Positions 42,074 to 52,781 of a stretch of 64,000 bases of DNA are shown one piece after another. Source of the DNA: Mangrovimonas yunxiaonensis (GTDB lineage: Bacteria; Bacteroidota; Bacteroidia; Flavobacteriales; Flavobacteriaceae); assembly GCF_000733475.1 (NCBI RefSeq), contig NZ_JPFK01000002.1:62001-126000 (forward strand). Direction: 5' to 3'. The translations under genes and the position numbers were made by a program. The notes under the pieces were generated by a model. That model saw only the letters and a program-made list of their open reading frames with translations, searched no databases and was not told where the DNA came from. The number at the start of each line of letters is the position of its first letter. The first letter of the stretch is position 1.

Positions 42074-42886
42074 ATGAAAAAAAACGTCTTCTTCCTATTA
42101 ATTGCCGTTTTGGCTCTTAACTGTAAAAACAAAGACATGGCATATACCGACCCCATTCCGAAACACGACAGTTTAACAATAGCATCAAAATTTGTGAATG
42201 AAGACCGTGTGATTAACATTTGGATCCCTCCAAACTATAAAAATTCGACCGACAGTTTTCCCGTGCTTTATATGCCAGATGGGGGAATAAAAGAGGATTT
42301 CCCACACATTGCCAACACATTGGATAAATTGCTATCTGAAAATAAAATTCCGCCATTTATATTAGTTGGAATTGAAAACACAAAAAGAGGGCGGGATTTA
42401 ACAGGATTTTCGGAAGCTGAATACGACAAACAGTTTTGCCCCGTAACAGATGGCGCTAAAGACTTTAGGGCATTCATCTTAGAAGAATTAATACCAGAAA
42501 TCAATAGAAAATACCGAACAACAAATAGAAAAGGCATTATTGGAGAGTCACTCGCTGGGCTTTTCGTCATGGAAACATGCTTTACCATGCCAAATACATT
42601 TGATTTTTATATTGCAATGGATCCTTCTCTTTGGTGGAACAATCACTTTTTAGCAAAAAATGCCGATGCACTATTATCTAAATTCCCCGACCAAAATTTA
42701 AAACTATGGTTTGCAGGTTCAAGTGCAGAAGACATTTCTAAATTCACTAAACGCGTAGAAAATAGCTTAAAAACAAGTGCTCCTCCAAAATTAACTTGGA
42801 AATATTCGGATGAACCAAATGAAAAACACAGCACCATTTTTAGAGCAACAAAAGAAAAAGCTCTTATTTGGACACTAAATAATTAA
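42074..42886 (+). CDS. Esterase-family lipoprotein (alpha/beta hydrolase)
   Basis: 270 residues with a type II signal; the lipobox LNC is at about residue 17. The mature part is a putative esterase of the enterochelin-esterase (Esterase_phd, YbbA) type: INIWIPPNYKN, FPVLYMPDGG, the nucleophile elbow GESLAG (Ser159), MDPSLWWNN and a histidine near the C-terminus in NEKHSTIF as likely catalytic base. It is probably attached to a membrane and hydrolyses an ester such as a siderophore or acetyl ester, but the substrate is unknown. It follows R5 and may be the last unit of the array; no element was recognised in the 50 bp after it. Confidence 0.85.
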   Translation: MKKNVFFLLIAVLALNCKNKDMAYTDPIPKHDSLTIASKFVNEDRVINIWIPPNYKNSTDSFPVLYMPDGGIKEDFPHIANTLDKLLSENKIPPFILVGIENTKRGRDLTGFSEAEYDKQFCPVTDGAKDFRAFILEELIPEINRKYRTTNRKGIIGESLAGLFVMETCFTMPNTFDFYIAMDPSLWWNNHFLAKNADALLSKFPDQNLKLWFAGSSAEDISKFTKRVENSLKTSAPPKLTWKYSDEPNEKHSTIFRATKEKALIWTLNN

Positions 42887-42936
42887 AGCCTAAAAAGACC
42901 AAGTGGCGTTATTTTAAAGAGCATCTGTGTACCCGC

Positions 42937-43656
42937 TTATTCAACTAGTAACTTAAACGTATCTTCATTTTTGGTTTTAGCATAAAAATAGTAAAAGCAA
43001 AACGCCATCGAAAACAAGATAATTGATACGATATTAAAGCCATCCCTTTCAGAAATATAGAAATAGGCTATTTGTAAAACTTCGGAAAAAACAATACACA
43101 GGGAGCCAAAAAATAAAAACAATGCCTTTTTATTGTCTTTACTAAAATACAACAACAACGAAGCCGTGAGCAACAACAACATAACAATATTGTAAATCAC
43201 CTCGATTAACAGCATATGCAACTCTGGAAATTTTGGTTGGACAATGGTTAGCAAGACATACATAATGTACAGATTCAATAAAATAAGCACTATTAAATGT
43301 GGCTTGTAGCTTTTAAGAATTTTAGAAAAGTTAAGATCCCTACAAACGCCATAAAACAGGACGATATAAGCCAAAATATACAGGATATTTCCAAAGGTAT
43401 AGTAAAGATACATATCGGCATTGGTCTCGATAAAAAGTTCGGTAAAGCTTGTTATTTCTGGTATGGAAAACAGGATTAAAAACCAGGTAAAGTACTTGTT
43501 TTTAGGCGTAACGGTTAACCAGTAAAGCAACAAAAATGCAGGCGCTATAACCGATTTAACCAGGCGGGAGAAAACGTATTCTTGACAAAAATCAAGCACA
43601 ACACTTACAACAACCAAGCTTAAAATAAGCGCGCCTAATACCTTAGCGTTTTTCAT
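42937..43656 (-). CDS. Multi-pass membrane protein (YhhN/lysoplasmalogenase-like), paralog B
   Basis: 239 residues, seven or eight membrane helices. The C-terminal half aligns by eye with paralog A: KDNKKALFLFFGSLCIVFSEVLQ against NDSKQAITFLIMALCFVFSDVLY. Its family is uncertain; the helix order suggests YhhN. Paralogs A and B are on the same strand and both have a TATATTTG promoter box 20-30 nt upstream, so they were probably adjacent before the accessory DNA entered. Confidence 0.7.
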   Translation of the reverse strand: MKNAKVLGALILSLVVVSVVLDFCQEYVFSRLVKSVIAPAFLLLYWLTVTPKNKYFTWFLILFSIPEITSFTELFIETNADMYLYYTFGNILYILAYIVLFYGVCRDLNFSKILKSYKPHLIVLILLNLYIMYVLLTIVQPKFPELHMLLIEVIYNIVMLLLLTASLLLYFSKDNKKALFLFFGSLCIVFSEVLQIAYFYISERDGFNIVSIILFSMAFCFYYFYAKTKNEDTFKLLVE

Positions 43657-43677
43657 AAATAATATTCACTTCGTGAG

Positions 43678-43685
43678 CAAATATA
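43678..43685 (-). promoter_or_regulatory. -7 promoter element for membrane protein paralog B
   Basis: TATATTTG on the minus strand, 21 nt before the ATG at 43656, matching TAnnTTTG. Confidence 0.45.
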
Positions 43686-43766
43686 CACAAACATTTACTA
43701 TTTATCGACGAAAAAATACACTTTATCCGATTTTTATTAAATATTTAACATGACGAAAGATTTCGT

Positions 43767-46652
<2,886 letters not shown>

Positions 46653-46653
<1 letters not shown>

Positions 46654-47144
46654 CATAAATCTATTATCATCCAAACATTACACGAATAATGCCCCGTATT
46701 TCCTAGAGGGCCTTTTAGTGCCCTAAATCCCGTTTTTTTGTAGAGTTTTGTGGCAGCTGTCATATAAGGCAAAGTTTCAAGGTAGCATTGTTTGTACCCT
46801 AGGTTTTTAGCCGCCTCCAAACACGTTTGCATCATTTTACGTCCTAAGCCTGTACCACGAGCTTCGGGTAAAAAATACATTTTCTGTAATTCGCATACAG
46901 CGCCTTCGGCACCTTCTAAAGGCGCTATTCCCGCGCCGCCAATTATTGCTCCATCAGCATCAATCACAAAATAAATGGCCTTGGCGTTGTTGTATGTTTC
47001 CATCATACAATCTAAAGCTGCATCGGCATAAGCTGTACCAACCTTTGGCACGCCAAATTCTAAAAGTACATGACGAATAACCTTAGCCAACTGTTTATCA
47101 TCGGCCTTAGTAATTTCTCTTATAACTATATTATCTTTGCTCAC
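46653..47144 (-). CDS. GNAT family N-acetyltransferase
   Basis: 163 residues of the GNAT fold: IREITKADDKQLAKVIR at the start, the YFVIDADGAIIGGAGIAPL strand pair, an acetyl-CoA loop LPEARGTGLGRKMMQTCLEAA (R-x-x-G-x-G) and YLETLPYM with KTGFRAL at the end. The substrate is unknown. The frame starts at GTG 47144, only 23 bp from the divergent GTG start of ribD. Its 3' end overlaps prmC, so GNAT-prmC-ligA may be one unit. Confidence 0.88.
47132..47139 (+). promoter_or_regulatory. -7 promoter element for ribD
   Basis: TATCTTTG matches TAnnTTTG and lies 28 nt before the ribD GTG at 47168. It falls inside the first codons of the divergent GNAT gene. A GGTATTTTTACC inverted repeat follows at 47152-47163. 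Confidence 0.4.
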
Positions 47145-47167
47145 TTTAAAATGGTATTTTTACCGCT

Positions 47168-48172
47168 GTGAAGATACACGAAAAATACATAAAACGCTGT
47201 ATAGAGGTGGCCAAAAATGGCCTTGGCTCTACACGGCCAAACCCCATGGTTGGCTGCGTAATTGTGTACCAGGACACTATTATTGGCGAGGGCTTTACAA
47301 GCCCGTATGGCGGTGCCCATGCCGAGGTAAATGCCATACTTGCCGTTAAAGACCAAGCGCTATTAAAAAAGGCAACACTCTACGTCACTTTAGAGCCCTG
47401 TAGCCACTACGGGAAAACGCCACCTTGTAGTAATTTAATTATCGAGAAAGGCATTCCGAATGTGGTGATTGGCACCATAGACACCCATAGTAAAGTTGCC
47501 GGAAAAGGCATTGACATGTTAAAAGCATCGGGGTGTCAGGTTACCGTTGGCGTGTTGGAAAATGATTGTAAAAACCACCACAAGCGTTTTTTTACCTTTC
47601 ACAATAAAAAGCGCCCATATATTATACTTAAATGGGCACAAACGGTCAATAACCTTATTGCCCCATTACAAAAAGATGAACAAAAACCTGTTTGGATTAC
47701 CAATACATTATCCAGACAGCTGGTGCATAAATGGCGTACCGAAGAACATGCTATTTTGGTTGGCTACAATACCGTAATGGCCGACAACCCGAGTTTAACG
47801 GTTAGAGACTGGACTGGACAGCACCCCATTCGCGTTGTAGTTGATAAAACTAACAACCTACCAAAAACCTTAAACATTTTTAATTCGGAAGCTGAAACTA
47901 TAGTGATTTCTGAAAGCAACACTGATTTTAACCAACCCATTGCCAAGCAAATTTGTAATGCACTTTACAAGCAAGACATTCAATCGGTTATTATTGAAGG
48001 CGGCAGCAAAACGCTTCAGGCTTTTATAGATGAAAACCTATGGGATGAAGCTAGGGTTTTTACCGGAAACACCACCTTTAAAAATGGCATACCTGCACCT
48101 GCGCTTCTAGGAAAAACCACTTCAAAACAAACCATTTTAAACGATACGTTACGCTTTTATGAACCTTATTAA
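47168..48172 (+). CDS. ribD: Bifunctional riboflavin-specific deaminase/reductase RibD
   Basis: Second and third steps of riboflavin synthesis. The 334-residue product has an N-terminal deaminase domain with zinc ligands in HAEVNAI and PCSHYGKTPPC, and a C-terminal reductase domain with ILKWAQTVN, a TGQHPIRVVVD strand and VIIEGGSKTLQ. The start is GTG 47168, giving the family N-terminus KIHEKYIKRCIE. The other rib genes are not in the window, and the 23-bp upstream gap is too short for an FMN riboswitch. The stop overlaps the HAD gene by 14 bp. Confidence 0.95.
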   Translation: MKIHEKYIKRCIEVAKNGLGSTRPNPMVGCVIVYQDTIIGEGFTSPYGGAHAEVNAILAVKDQALLKKATLYVTLEPCSHYGKTPPCSNLIIEKGIPNVVIGTIDTHSKVAGKGIDMLKASGCQVTVGVLENDCKNHHKRFFTFHNKKRPYIILKWAQTVNNLIAPLQKDEQKPVWITNTLSRQLVHKWRTEEHAILVGYNTVMADNPSLTVRDWTGQHPIRVVVDKTNNLPKTLNIFNSEAETIVISESNTDFNQPIAKQICNALYKQDIQSVIIEGGSKTLQAFIDENLWDEARVFTGNTTFKNGIPAPALLGKTTSKQTILNDTLRFYEPY

Positions 48173-48776
48173 AACCCTTATTTTCGATTTTGGCGATGTG
48201 TTTATCAATCTTGACAAAGAAGGCGCTATGGCCAATGCGCTTGAAATTTTTGAGGTCGATACGTTTCCCGAGGAATTAACCCATGTAAATTGTCGTTACG
48301 AGATGGGCTTAATAACAACCAAGGCGTTTTTAGAGTTTTATGCGACCAAGTTCCCAAACCTAACACAAGGCACTATTTTACATGCTTGGAATTGTATTTT
48401 AAGGGATTTTCCTAAACACCGGTTGGCATTCTTGAAAAAACTACAAGCCGAAAAAAAGTACAACCTCATTCTTTTAAGCAACACCAACGAATTACATATT
48501 GATTGGATAAAAAATGAAATCCCATTTTATGAAGAGTTCAAATCGTGTTTTAATCGATTTTACCTGTCGCACGAAATTAATTTAAGAAAACCCAACAGCA
48601 ATATTTACGAGTTTGTATTAACCGAAAACAACCTCACCCCTAGTGAATGTTTATTTGTTGACGACCTTAAAGAAAATACCGATAGCGCCTCGAAATTAGG
48701 CATTAATACCTGGAACATTAATCCAGAAACCGATGATGTTACCCAACTTTTTGACGTAAACAAACGCTTATTTTAA
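48159..48776 (+). CDS. HAD family hydrolase (haloacid dehalogenase-like phosphatase)
   Basis: 205 residues. HAD motif I is FDFGDVFINLD with the nucleophile Asp, motif II LLSNTNE, motif III with LRKPNSNIY, and motif IV FVDDLKENT. The cap is the small helical type of subfamily IA. Bacterial HADs of this class dephosphorylate sugar or nucleotide phosphates. The 14-bp overlap with ribD makes a missing riboflavin-pathway phosphatase possible (the step between RibD and RibE), but this is inference from context only. Confidence 0.88.
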   Translation: MNLIKTLIFDFGDVFINLDKEGAMANALEIFEVDTFPEELTHVNCRYEMGLITTKAFLEFYATKFPNLTQGTILHAWNCILRDFPKHRLAFLKKLQAEKKYNLILLSNTNELHIDWIKNEIPFYEEFKSCFNRFYLSHEINLRKPNSNIYEFVLTENNLTPSECLFVDDLKENTDSASKLGINTWNINPETDDVTQLFDVNKRLF

Positions 48777-48779
48777 CGC

Positions 48780-49631
48780 ATGTATCTACTGTTTAGCATA
48801 TTATGTTCCACCTTAATTTTCGTAATATTTAAAGCGTTACGCAAATACAACATCAATACCCTACAAGTTATTGCCCTTAACTATATTGTGGCCAGTCTTA
48901 TAGGAGTGTTGGCCTTTAACGAGCCTATTACCAGCGCAAATACCCTACATGCCAGTTGGTTTTTAGGGGCTGTGTTTTTGGGTTTTTTGTTTATAAGCAT
49001 CTTTTTTGTTATGGCTCTAACCGCTCAGAAAAATGGGGTTTCGGTGGCTTCGGTCGCTTCAAAAATGAGTGTGGTTATTCCTATTGTTTTTGGTATTTAT
49101 GTATATCATGAAAGCGCAAGTTTTCAAAAAATAACAGGTATTGTACTGGCTTTGGTTGCAGTATATTTAACCTCTATAAAAGGGACTTCAGAAATAAACC
49201 TTAAAAAAAACCTACTGCTTCCTGCCGTACTCTTTTTGGGCTCTGGCACAATCGACACCTCTATAAAATACATCGAAACCACTTATGTGCCCGAAAACGG
49301 TATTCCCATTTTTTCGGCGACCATTTTTGGCATTGCCGCTATTTTGGGCGTGATAACCTTAATGGTAAAAAAAGACCTGAAAATAATACCGAAAGCCCTT
49401 TTTGGTGGACTGCTATTGGGCGTTGTTAACTACGGTTCGATTTATTTTCTGCTAAAGGCCCTGGACCACGAACTGTTTGAAAGTTCAACTTTATTTACTG
49501 TTAACCATGTGGGTATTGTGATGCTTTCTACTTTAGTGGGATTGTTTCTGTTTAAGGAACATCTTACAAAAAAGAATTGGTTTGGTATTACATTGGCGAT
49601 AATTGCTATAATTTTAGTAACATTGGCCTAA
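48780..49631 (+). CDS. EamA/DMT family transporter
   Basis: 283 residues with about ten membrane helices in two five-helix EamA repeats: ITLQVIALNYIVASLIG-like segments in the first half and VNYGSIYFLLKALDH with FTVNHVGIVMLSTLVGL in the second. Members export amino acids, nucleosides or other metabolites. Here the ribD-HAD-EamA-YigZ order with gaps of 3 and 0 bp indicates an operon, but the substrate is not known. Confidence 0.86.
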   Translation: MYLLFSILCSTLIFVIFKALRKYNINTLQVIALNYIVASLIGVLAFNEPITSANTLHASWFLGAVFLGFLFISIFFVMALTAQKNGVSVASVASKMSVVIPIVFGIYVYHESASFQKITGIVLALVAVYLTSIKGTSEINLKKNLLLPAVLFLGSGTIDTSIKYIETTYVPENGIPIFSATIFGIAAILGVITLMVKKDLKIIPKALFGGLLLGVVNYGSIYFLLKALDHELFESSTLFTVNHVGIVMLSTLVGLFLFKEHLTKKNWFGITLAIIAIILVTLA

Positions 49632-50243
49632 ATGAAAGATACCTACAAAACCATAACCCAACCTTCGGCAGAAGTGTTATTTAAAGATAAAAACAGTAAG
49701 TTTTTTGGCTATGCCTTTCCTGTACATTCCGAAGACGATGTTAAGCAATGTCTAGAAACCATAAAAAAACAACACCACTCTGCTAGGCACTGGTGCTATG
49801 CCTACCAAATAGGCACCGAAGAGCACAGCATGTTATTTAGGGCCAACGACGACGGCGAGCCCAACAACAGCGCAGGAATGCCCATTTATGGCCAAATACA
49901 ATCGTTCGAGCTAACCCATGTCCTTATTATTGTCGTGCGTTATTTTGGCGGTGTTAAATTGGGCGTAGGCGGTTTAATTCATGCTTACAAAACCACAGCC
50001 CAAATGGCTCTGGAGTCATCAAAAATTGTCACCAAAACCATAAACAAAACCTTTCTGGTCACTTGCGATTATAAAAACCTTAATACTGTCATGCGTATTA
50101 TTAAAGAGCGAACCTTAGATGTTATTGACCAAAAACTGGAATTGGATTGCCAAATTAAGCTTTCGGTTAGGTTAAAGGAATCGGAAGAGGTGTTTGAAAT
50201 TTTTGAAAGGCTTCACGAAATTTCCATTAAAGAAATGTCCTAA
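49632..50243 (+). CDS. YigZ (IMPACT) family protein
   Basis: 203 residues. The UPF0029 core shows KNSKFFGYAFPV, ARHWCYAYQIG and the hallmark DDGEPNNSAGMPI, followed by VRYFGGVKLGVGGL and the DUF1949-like C-terminal domain. The role is still unclear; IMPACT proteins elsewhere affect translation control. The ATG directly follows the stop of the transporter gene. The stop overlaps that of the convergent thioesterase gene by 4 bp. Confidence 0.92.
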   Translation: MKDTYKTITQPSAEVLFKDKNSKFFGYAFPVHSEDDVKQCLETIKKQHHSARHWCYAYQIGTEEHSMLFRANDDGEPNNSAGMPIYGQIQSFELTHVLIIVVRYFGGVKLGVGGLIHAYKTTAQMALESSKIVTKTINKTFLVTCDYKNLNTVMRIIKERTLDVIDQKLELDCQIKLSVRLKESEEVFEIFERLHEISIKEMS

Positions 50244-50641
50244 ACCTGTTTTAGTTTTTCCAAAATATAATCGGGGCATTTTATGGGGCGTTTGGTGTTC
50301 ATATCTATAAAAGCCAAAACGGTATTTGCCGTAACCAAAAGCTCTTGGTTTTCATTAAAAATCTCGTAGTCAAATTCGATTTTCACAGCAGGCGTTTTTT
50401 TCAATGTGGTTTTTACTGTAATTACCTCGTCGTAATAAGCCGACTTCTTAAATTGAAAGCTCATGGCAATTACTGGAAGCATAATATTACTAGCCTCTAG
50501 CGACTTATACGACACCCCTAGTTTGCGCAGCCATTCGGTTCTGCCCACTTCTAAATATAGCGCATAATTACCATTATATACAACCCCCATTTGGTCGGTT
50601 TCGCCATATCGCACTCTTATTTGCATTTCATCGAAAAACAT
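50240..50641 (-). CDS. Acyl-CoA thioesterase, 4HBT hot-dog type
   Basis: 133-residue hot-dog fold protein with RVRYGETDQMGVVYNGNYALYLEVGRTEWL (the catalytic Asp region of the 4-hydroxybenzoyl-CoA thioesterase family), a YDEVITVKTTL strand and VEFDYEIF/NTVLAFID near the end. The YbgC-like family hydrolyses short acyl-CoAs. It diverges from dnaA across a 182-bp gap. Confidence 0.9.
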   Translation of the reverse strand: MFFDEMQIRVRYGETDQMGVVYNGNYALYLEVGRTEWLRKLGVSYKSLEASNIMLPVIAMSFQFKKSAYYDEVITVKTTLKKTPAVKIEFDYEIFNENQELLVTANTVLAFIDMNTKRPIKCPDYILEKLKQV

Positions 50642-50823
50642 ATCCTGATTTAATTATTTTTTTGTAGTTTAGGAGACGCTCACAACATGCAAAAAAAATT
50701 CTGAATATTCAATAGTGTCCTATTTTTTTTTTTAGAATTTTGTTCACATATTTGTCGAGCTATAAAATCAACCAGAGAATTCCACTTCTCTGAATAACTA
50801 ACTTAAAAATTTCTATCATAATA

Positions 50824-52251
50824 ATGAGTGTGACTGCGCAATCGGTATGGAATAATTGTCTCAAATTCATAAAAGATAACATCCAACCTCAAGCATACAA
50901 AACTTGGTTTGAACCGATAAAAGCAGTTAAGCTTACAGACAAGGCCTTAAGCATTCAAGTTCCTAGTAAGTTTTTCTACGAATGGCTTGAGGAGCACTAT
51001 GTTAAGGTGTTAAAGGTTGCCCTAACAAAAGAGTTGGGAGAAAATGCCAAATTGGTTTACATTATTAAAATGGAAAACACCTATGGCAACAAACAACCTT
51101 TTACCGAAAAAATACCAAGCTCAAACAGAACTGCTGTAAAATCGCAAGATGTCGATATTCCTTTTAACAACAAAAACCCCGAATTAAAAAACCCGTTTGT
51201 AATTCCAGGGATTAGAAATGTTAAAATCGAATCGCAACTAAACCCCAATTACAATTTCGAGAATTTCCTAGAAGGCGACTCTAATAGGTTAGCTAGAAGT
51301 GCTGGTTTAGCCGTTGCTGCAAAACCAGGTGGCACCTCCTTTAACCCCCTTTTAATTTTTGGCGGGGTTGGTTTAGGAAAAACCCACTTAGCACATGCTA
51401 TTGGAGTTGATATTAAAGATAAATATCCAGAAAAAACAGTGCTGTATATTTCTGCCGAAAAATTTACGCAACAATATATAGACTCTGTTAAAAAGAATAA
51501 CAGAAACGATTTTATTCACTTCTATCAAATTATAGATGTGTTAATAATTGACGATGTGCAATTCCTTTCTGGTAAAACAGGAACACAAGATGTCTTTTTC
51601 CACATTTTTAACCATTTGCACCAAAACGGCAAACAGGTTATTTTAACCAGTGATAAGGCACCTGTAGACATGCAGGATATAGAACAACGCTTATTATCGC
51701 GTTTTAAATGGGGCCTTTCTGCCGAACTGCAAAGCCCAGACTTTGAAACACGGGTTTCTATTTTAAAGAACAAGCTATATAGAGACGGGGTTGAAATGCC
51801 CGAGGAAATTATAGCCTATGTGGCAAAAAATATAAAAACAAACATCCGCGAGCTGGAAGGAGCTATTATTTCCCTAATAGCACAATCGTCTTTCAATAAA
51901 AAAGAGGTTAATATAGAATTAGCCAAACAAGTTGTCGAGAAGTTTGTTAAAAATACCAAGCGCGAGGTTTCTATAGATTACATACAAAAGGTCGTGTCGG
52001 ACTATTTCCAAATGGATATCGACACCCTACAGTCTAAAACCAGAAAGCGCCACATTGTGCAAGCCAGGCAATTGGCCATGTTCTTTGCCAAAAAACTCAC
52101 CAAAGCCTCTTTGGCGAGTATTGGATCGCAAATTGGAAAACGTGACCACGCTACCGTATTACACGCCTGCAAAACAGTAGACAACCTATCTTCTACAGAC
52201 AAGCAGTTTAAGAAATATGTTGAAGACTTATCGAAAAAACTTTCTGTTTAA
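50824..52251 (+). CDS. dnaA: Chromosomal replication initiator DnaA
   Basis: 475 residues: domain I (about 1-85), a variable linker, the AAA+ domain with FGGVGLGKTHLAHAIG (Walker A), VLIIDDVQFLSGK (Walker B) and RLLSRFKWGL (sensor/box VII), and domain IV with KRHIVQARQLAMFF and the DnaA-box binding signature RDHATVLHACKTV. The upstream 182 bp contain one degenerate box TTGTTCACA and no cluster, so no origin was recognised there. Confidence 0.97.
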   Translation: MSVTAQSVWNNCLKFIKDNIQPQAYKTWFEPIKAVKLTDKALSIQVPSKFFYEWLEEHYVKVLKVALTKELGENAKLVYIIKMENTYGNKQPFTEKIPSSNRTAVKSQDVDIPFNNKNPELKNPFVIPGIRNVKIESQLNPNYNFENFLEGDSNRLARSAGLAVAAKPGGTSFNPLLIFGGVGLGKTHLAHAIGVDIKDKYPEKTVLYISAEKFTQQYIDSVKKNNRNDFIHFYQIIDVLIIDDVQFLSGKTGTQDVFFHIFNHLHQNGKQVILTSDKAPVDMQDIEQRLLSRFKWGLSAELQSPDFETRVSILKNKLYRDGVEMPEEIIAYVAKNIKTNIRELEGAIISLIAQSSFNKKEVNIELAKQVVEKFVKNTKREVSIDYIQKVVSDYFQMDIDTLQSKTRKRHIVQARQLAMFFAKKLTKASLASIGSQIGKRDHATVLHACKTVDNLSSTDKQFKKYVEDLSKKLSV

Positions 52252-52263
52252 ACGCCTATTACA

Positions 52264-52722
52264 ATGACTAAAATATTGATGGTATGCTTAGGTAATATCT
52301 GCCGATCGCCATTAGCCGAAGGCATTTTAAAATCTAAACTTCCCGAAAGCGATTTTGAAGTAGACTCTGCCGGCACCTCCAATTACCATATAGGCGAAGC
52401 ACCCGATGTGCGCTCGATAGCAGTCGCTAAAAAATATGGCATCGATATTACTGCCCAAAAAGGGCGCCAATTTACCGAAACCGATTTCGATACATTCGAC
52501 CATATTTATGTCATGGACGAATCGAATTACGACAACGTTGTTAAACTTGCCAGAAGTACTGCCGACAAAGACAAAGTAACCTTAATTTTAAACGAGATTT
52601 ATCAAAACCAAAACTACAGTGTCCCAGACCCTTATTATGGCGGCAAACAAGGTTTTGACCAAGTTTTTAAAATGCTAGATGAGGCTTGCGACAGCATTGC
52701 AAGCAGGTTAAAAAACCCCTAA
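52264..52722 (+). CDS. Low-molecular-weight protein tyrosine phosphatase
   Basis: 152 residues with the P-loop VCLGNICRSPLAEG (nucleophile Cys in C-x5-R-S) and the general-acid Asp in VPDPYYGG near the C-terminus. The family removes phosphate from tyrosine or, as Wzb/PtpA types, from capsule kinases; no tyrosine kinase lies nearby. It starts 12 bp after dnaA. Confidence 0.93.
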   Translation: MTKILMVCLGNICRSPLAEGILKSKLPESDFEVDSAGTSNYHIGEAPDVRSIAVAKKYGIDITAQKGRQFTETDFDTFDHIYVMDESNYDNVVKLARSTADKDKVTLILNEIYQNQNYSVPDPYYGGKQGFDQVFKMLDEACDSIASRLKNP

Positions 52723-52781
52723 CCCATTATATTTTTATTCTTTTTTCGTAAATTAACATGAGTTCCAGAAACCTTGTTACT

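Larger units (their letters stand above)
35197..42886 (+). mobile_element. Candidate integron-like gene cassette array without integrase
   Basis: A 7.7-kb stretch in which all genes are on the plus strand and each gene or gene pair is separated from the next by a related intergenic element (R1-R5). The elements have palindromic ends, AAC..(A)TATAA at the left and TTATA..GTT at the right, and share a 27-bp central block. Cargo is typical of mobile cassettes: toxin-antitoxin, restriction-modification, a small-molecule kinase, an esterase and a gene remnant. It sits between two paralogous core genes. No integrase, transposase or tRNA lies within or beside it, so it would be a solitary array if the model is right. 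The right limit is uncertain because no element was recognised after the esterase gene. Confidence 0.5.

Noticed and set aside
35101-43000. Conventional transposon, insertion sequence or prophage as the cause of the accessory region
   Set aside because: No transposase, integrase or phage gene, no clear terminal inverted repeats for the whole region and no target duplication were seen.
47145-47167. FMN riboswitch before ribD
   Set aside because: Only 23 bp separate the divergent starts, and none of the FMN aptamer sequence is present.
50642-50823. Possible replication origin upstream of dnaA
   Set aside because: Only one degenerate DnaA box (TTGTTCACA) and an AT-rich stretch were found; there is no cluster of boxes, and in Bacteroidota dnaA is often far from the origin.
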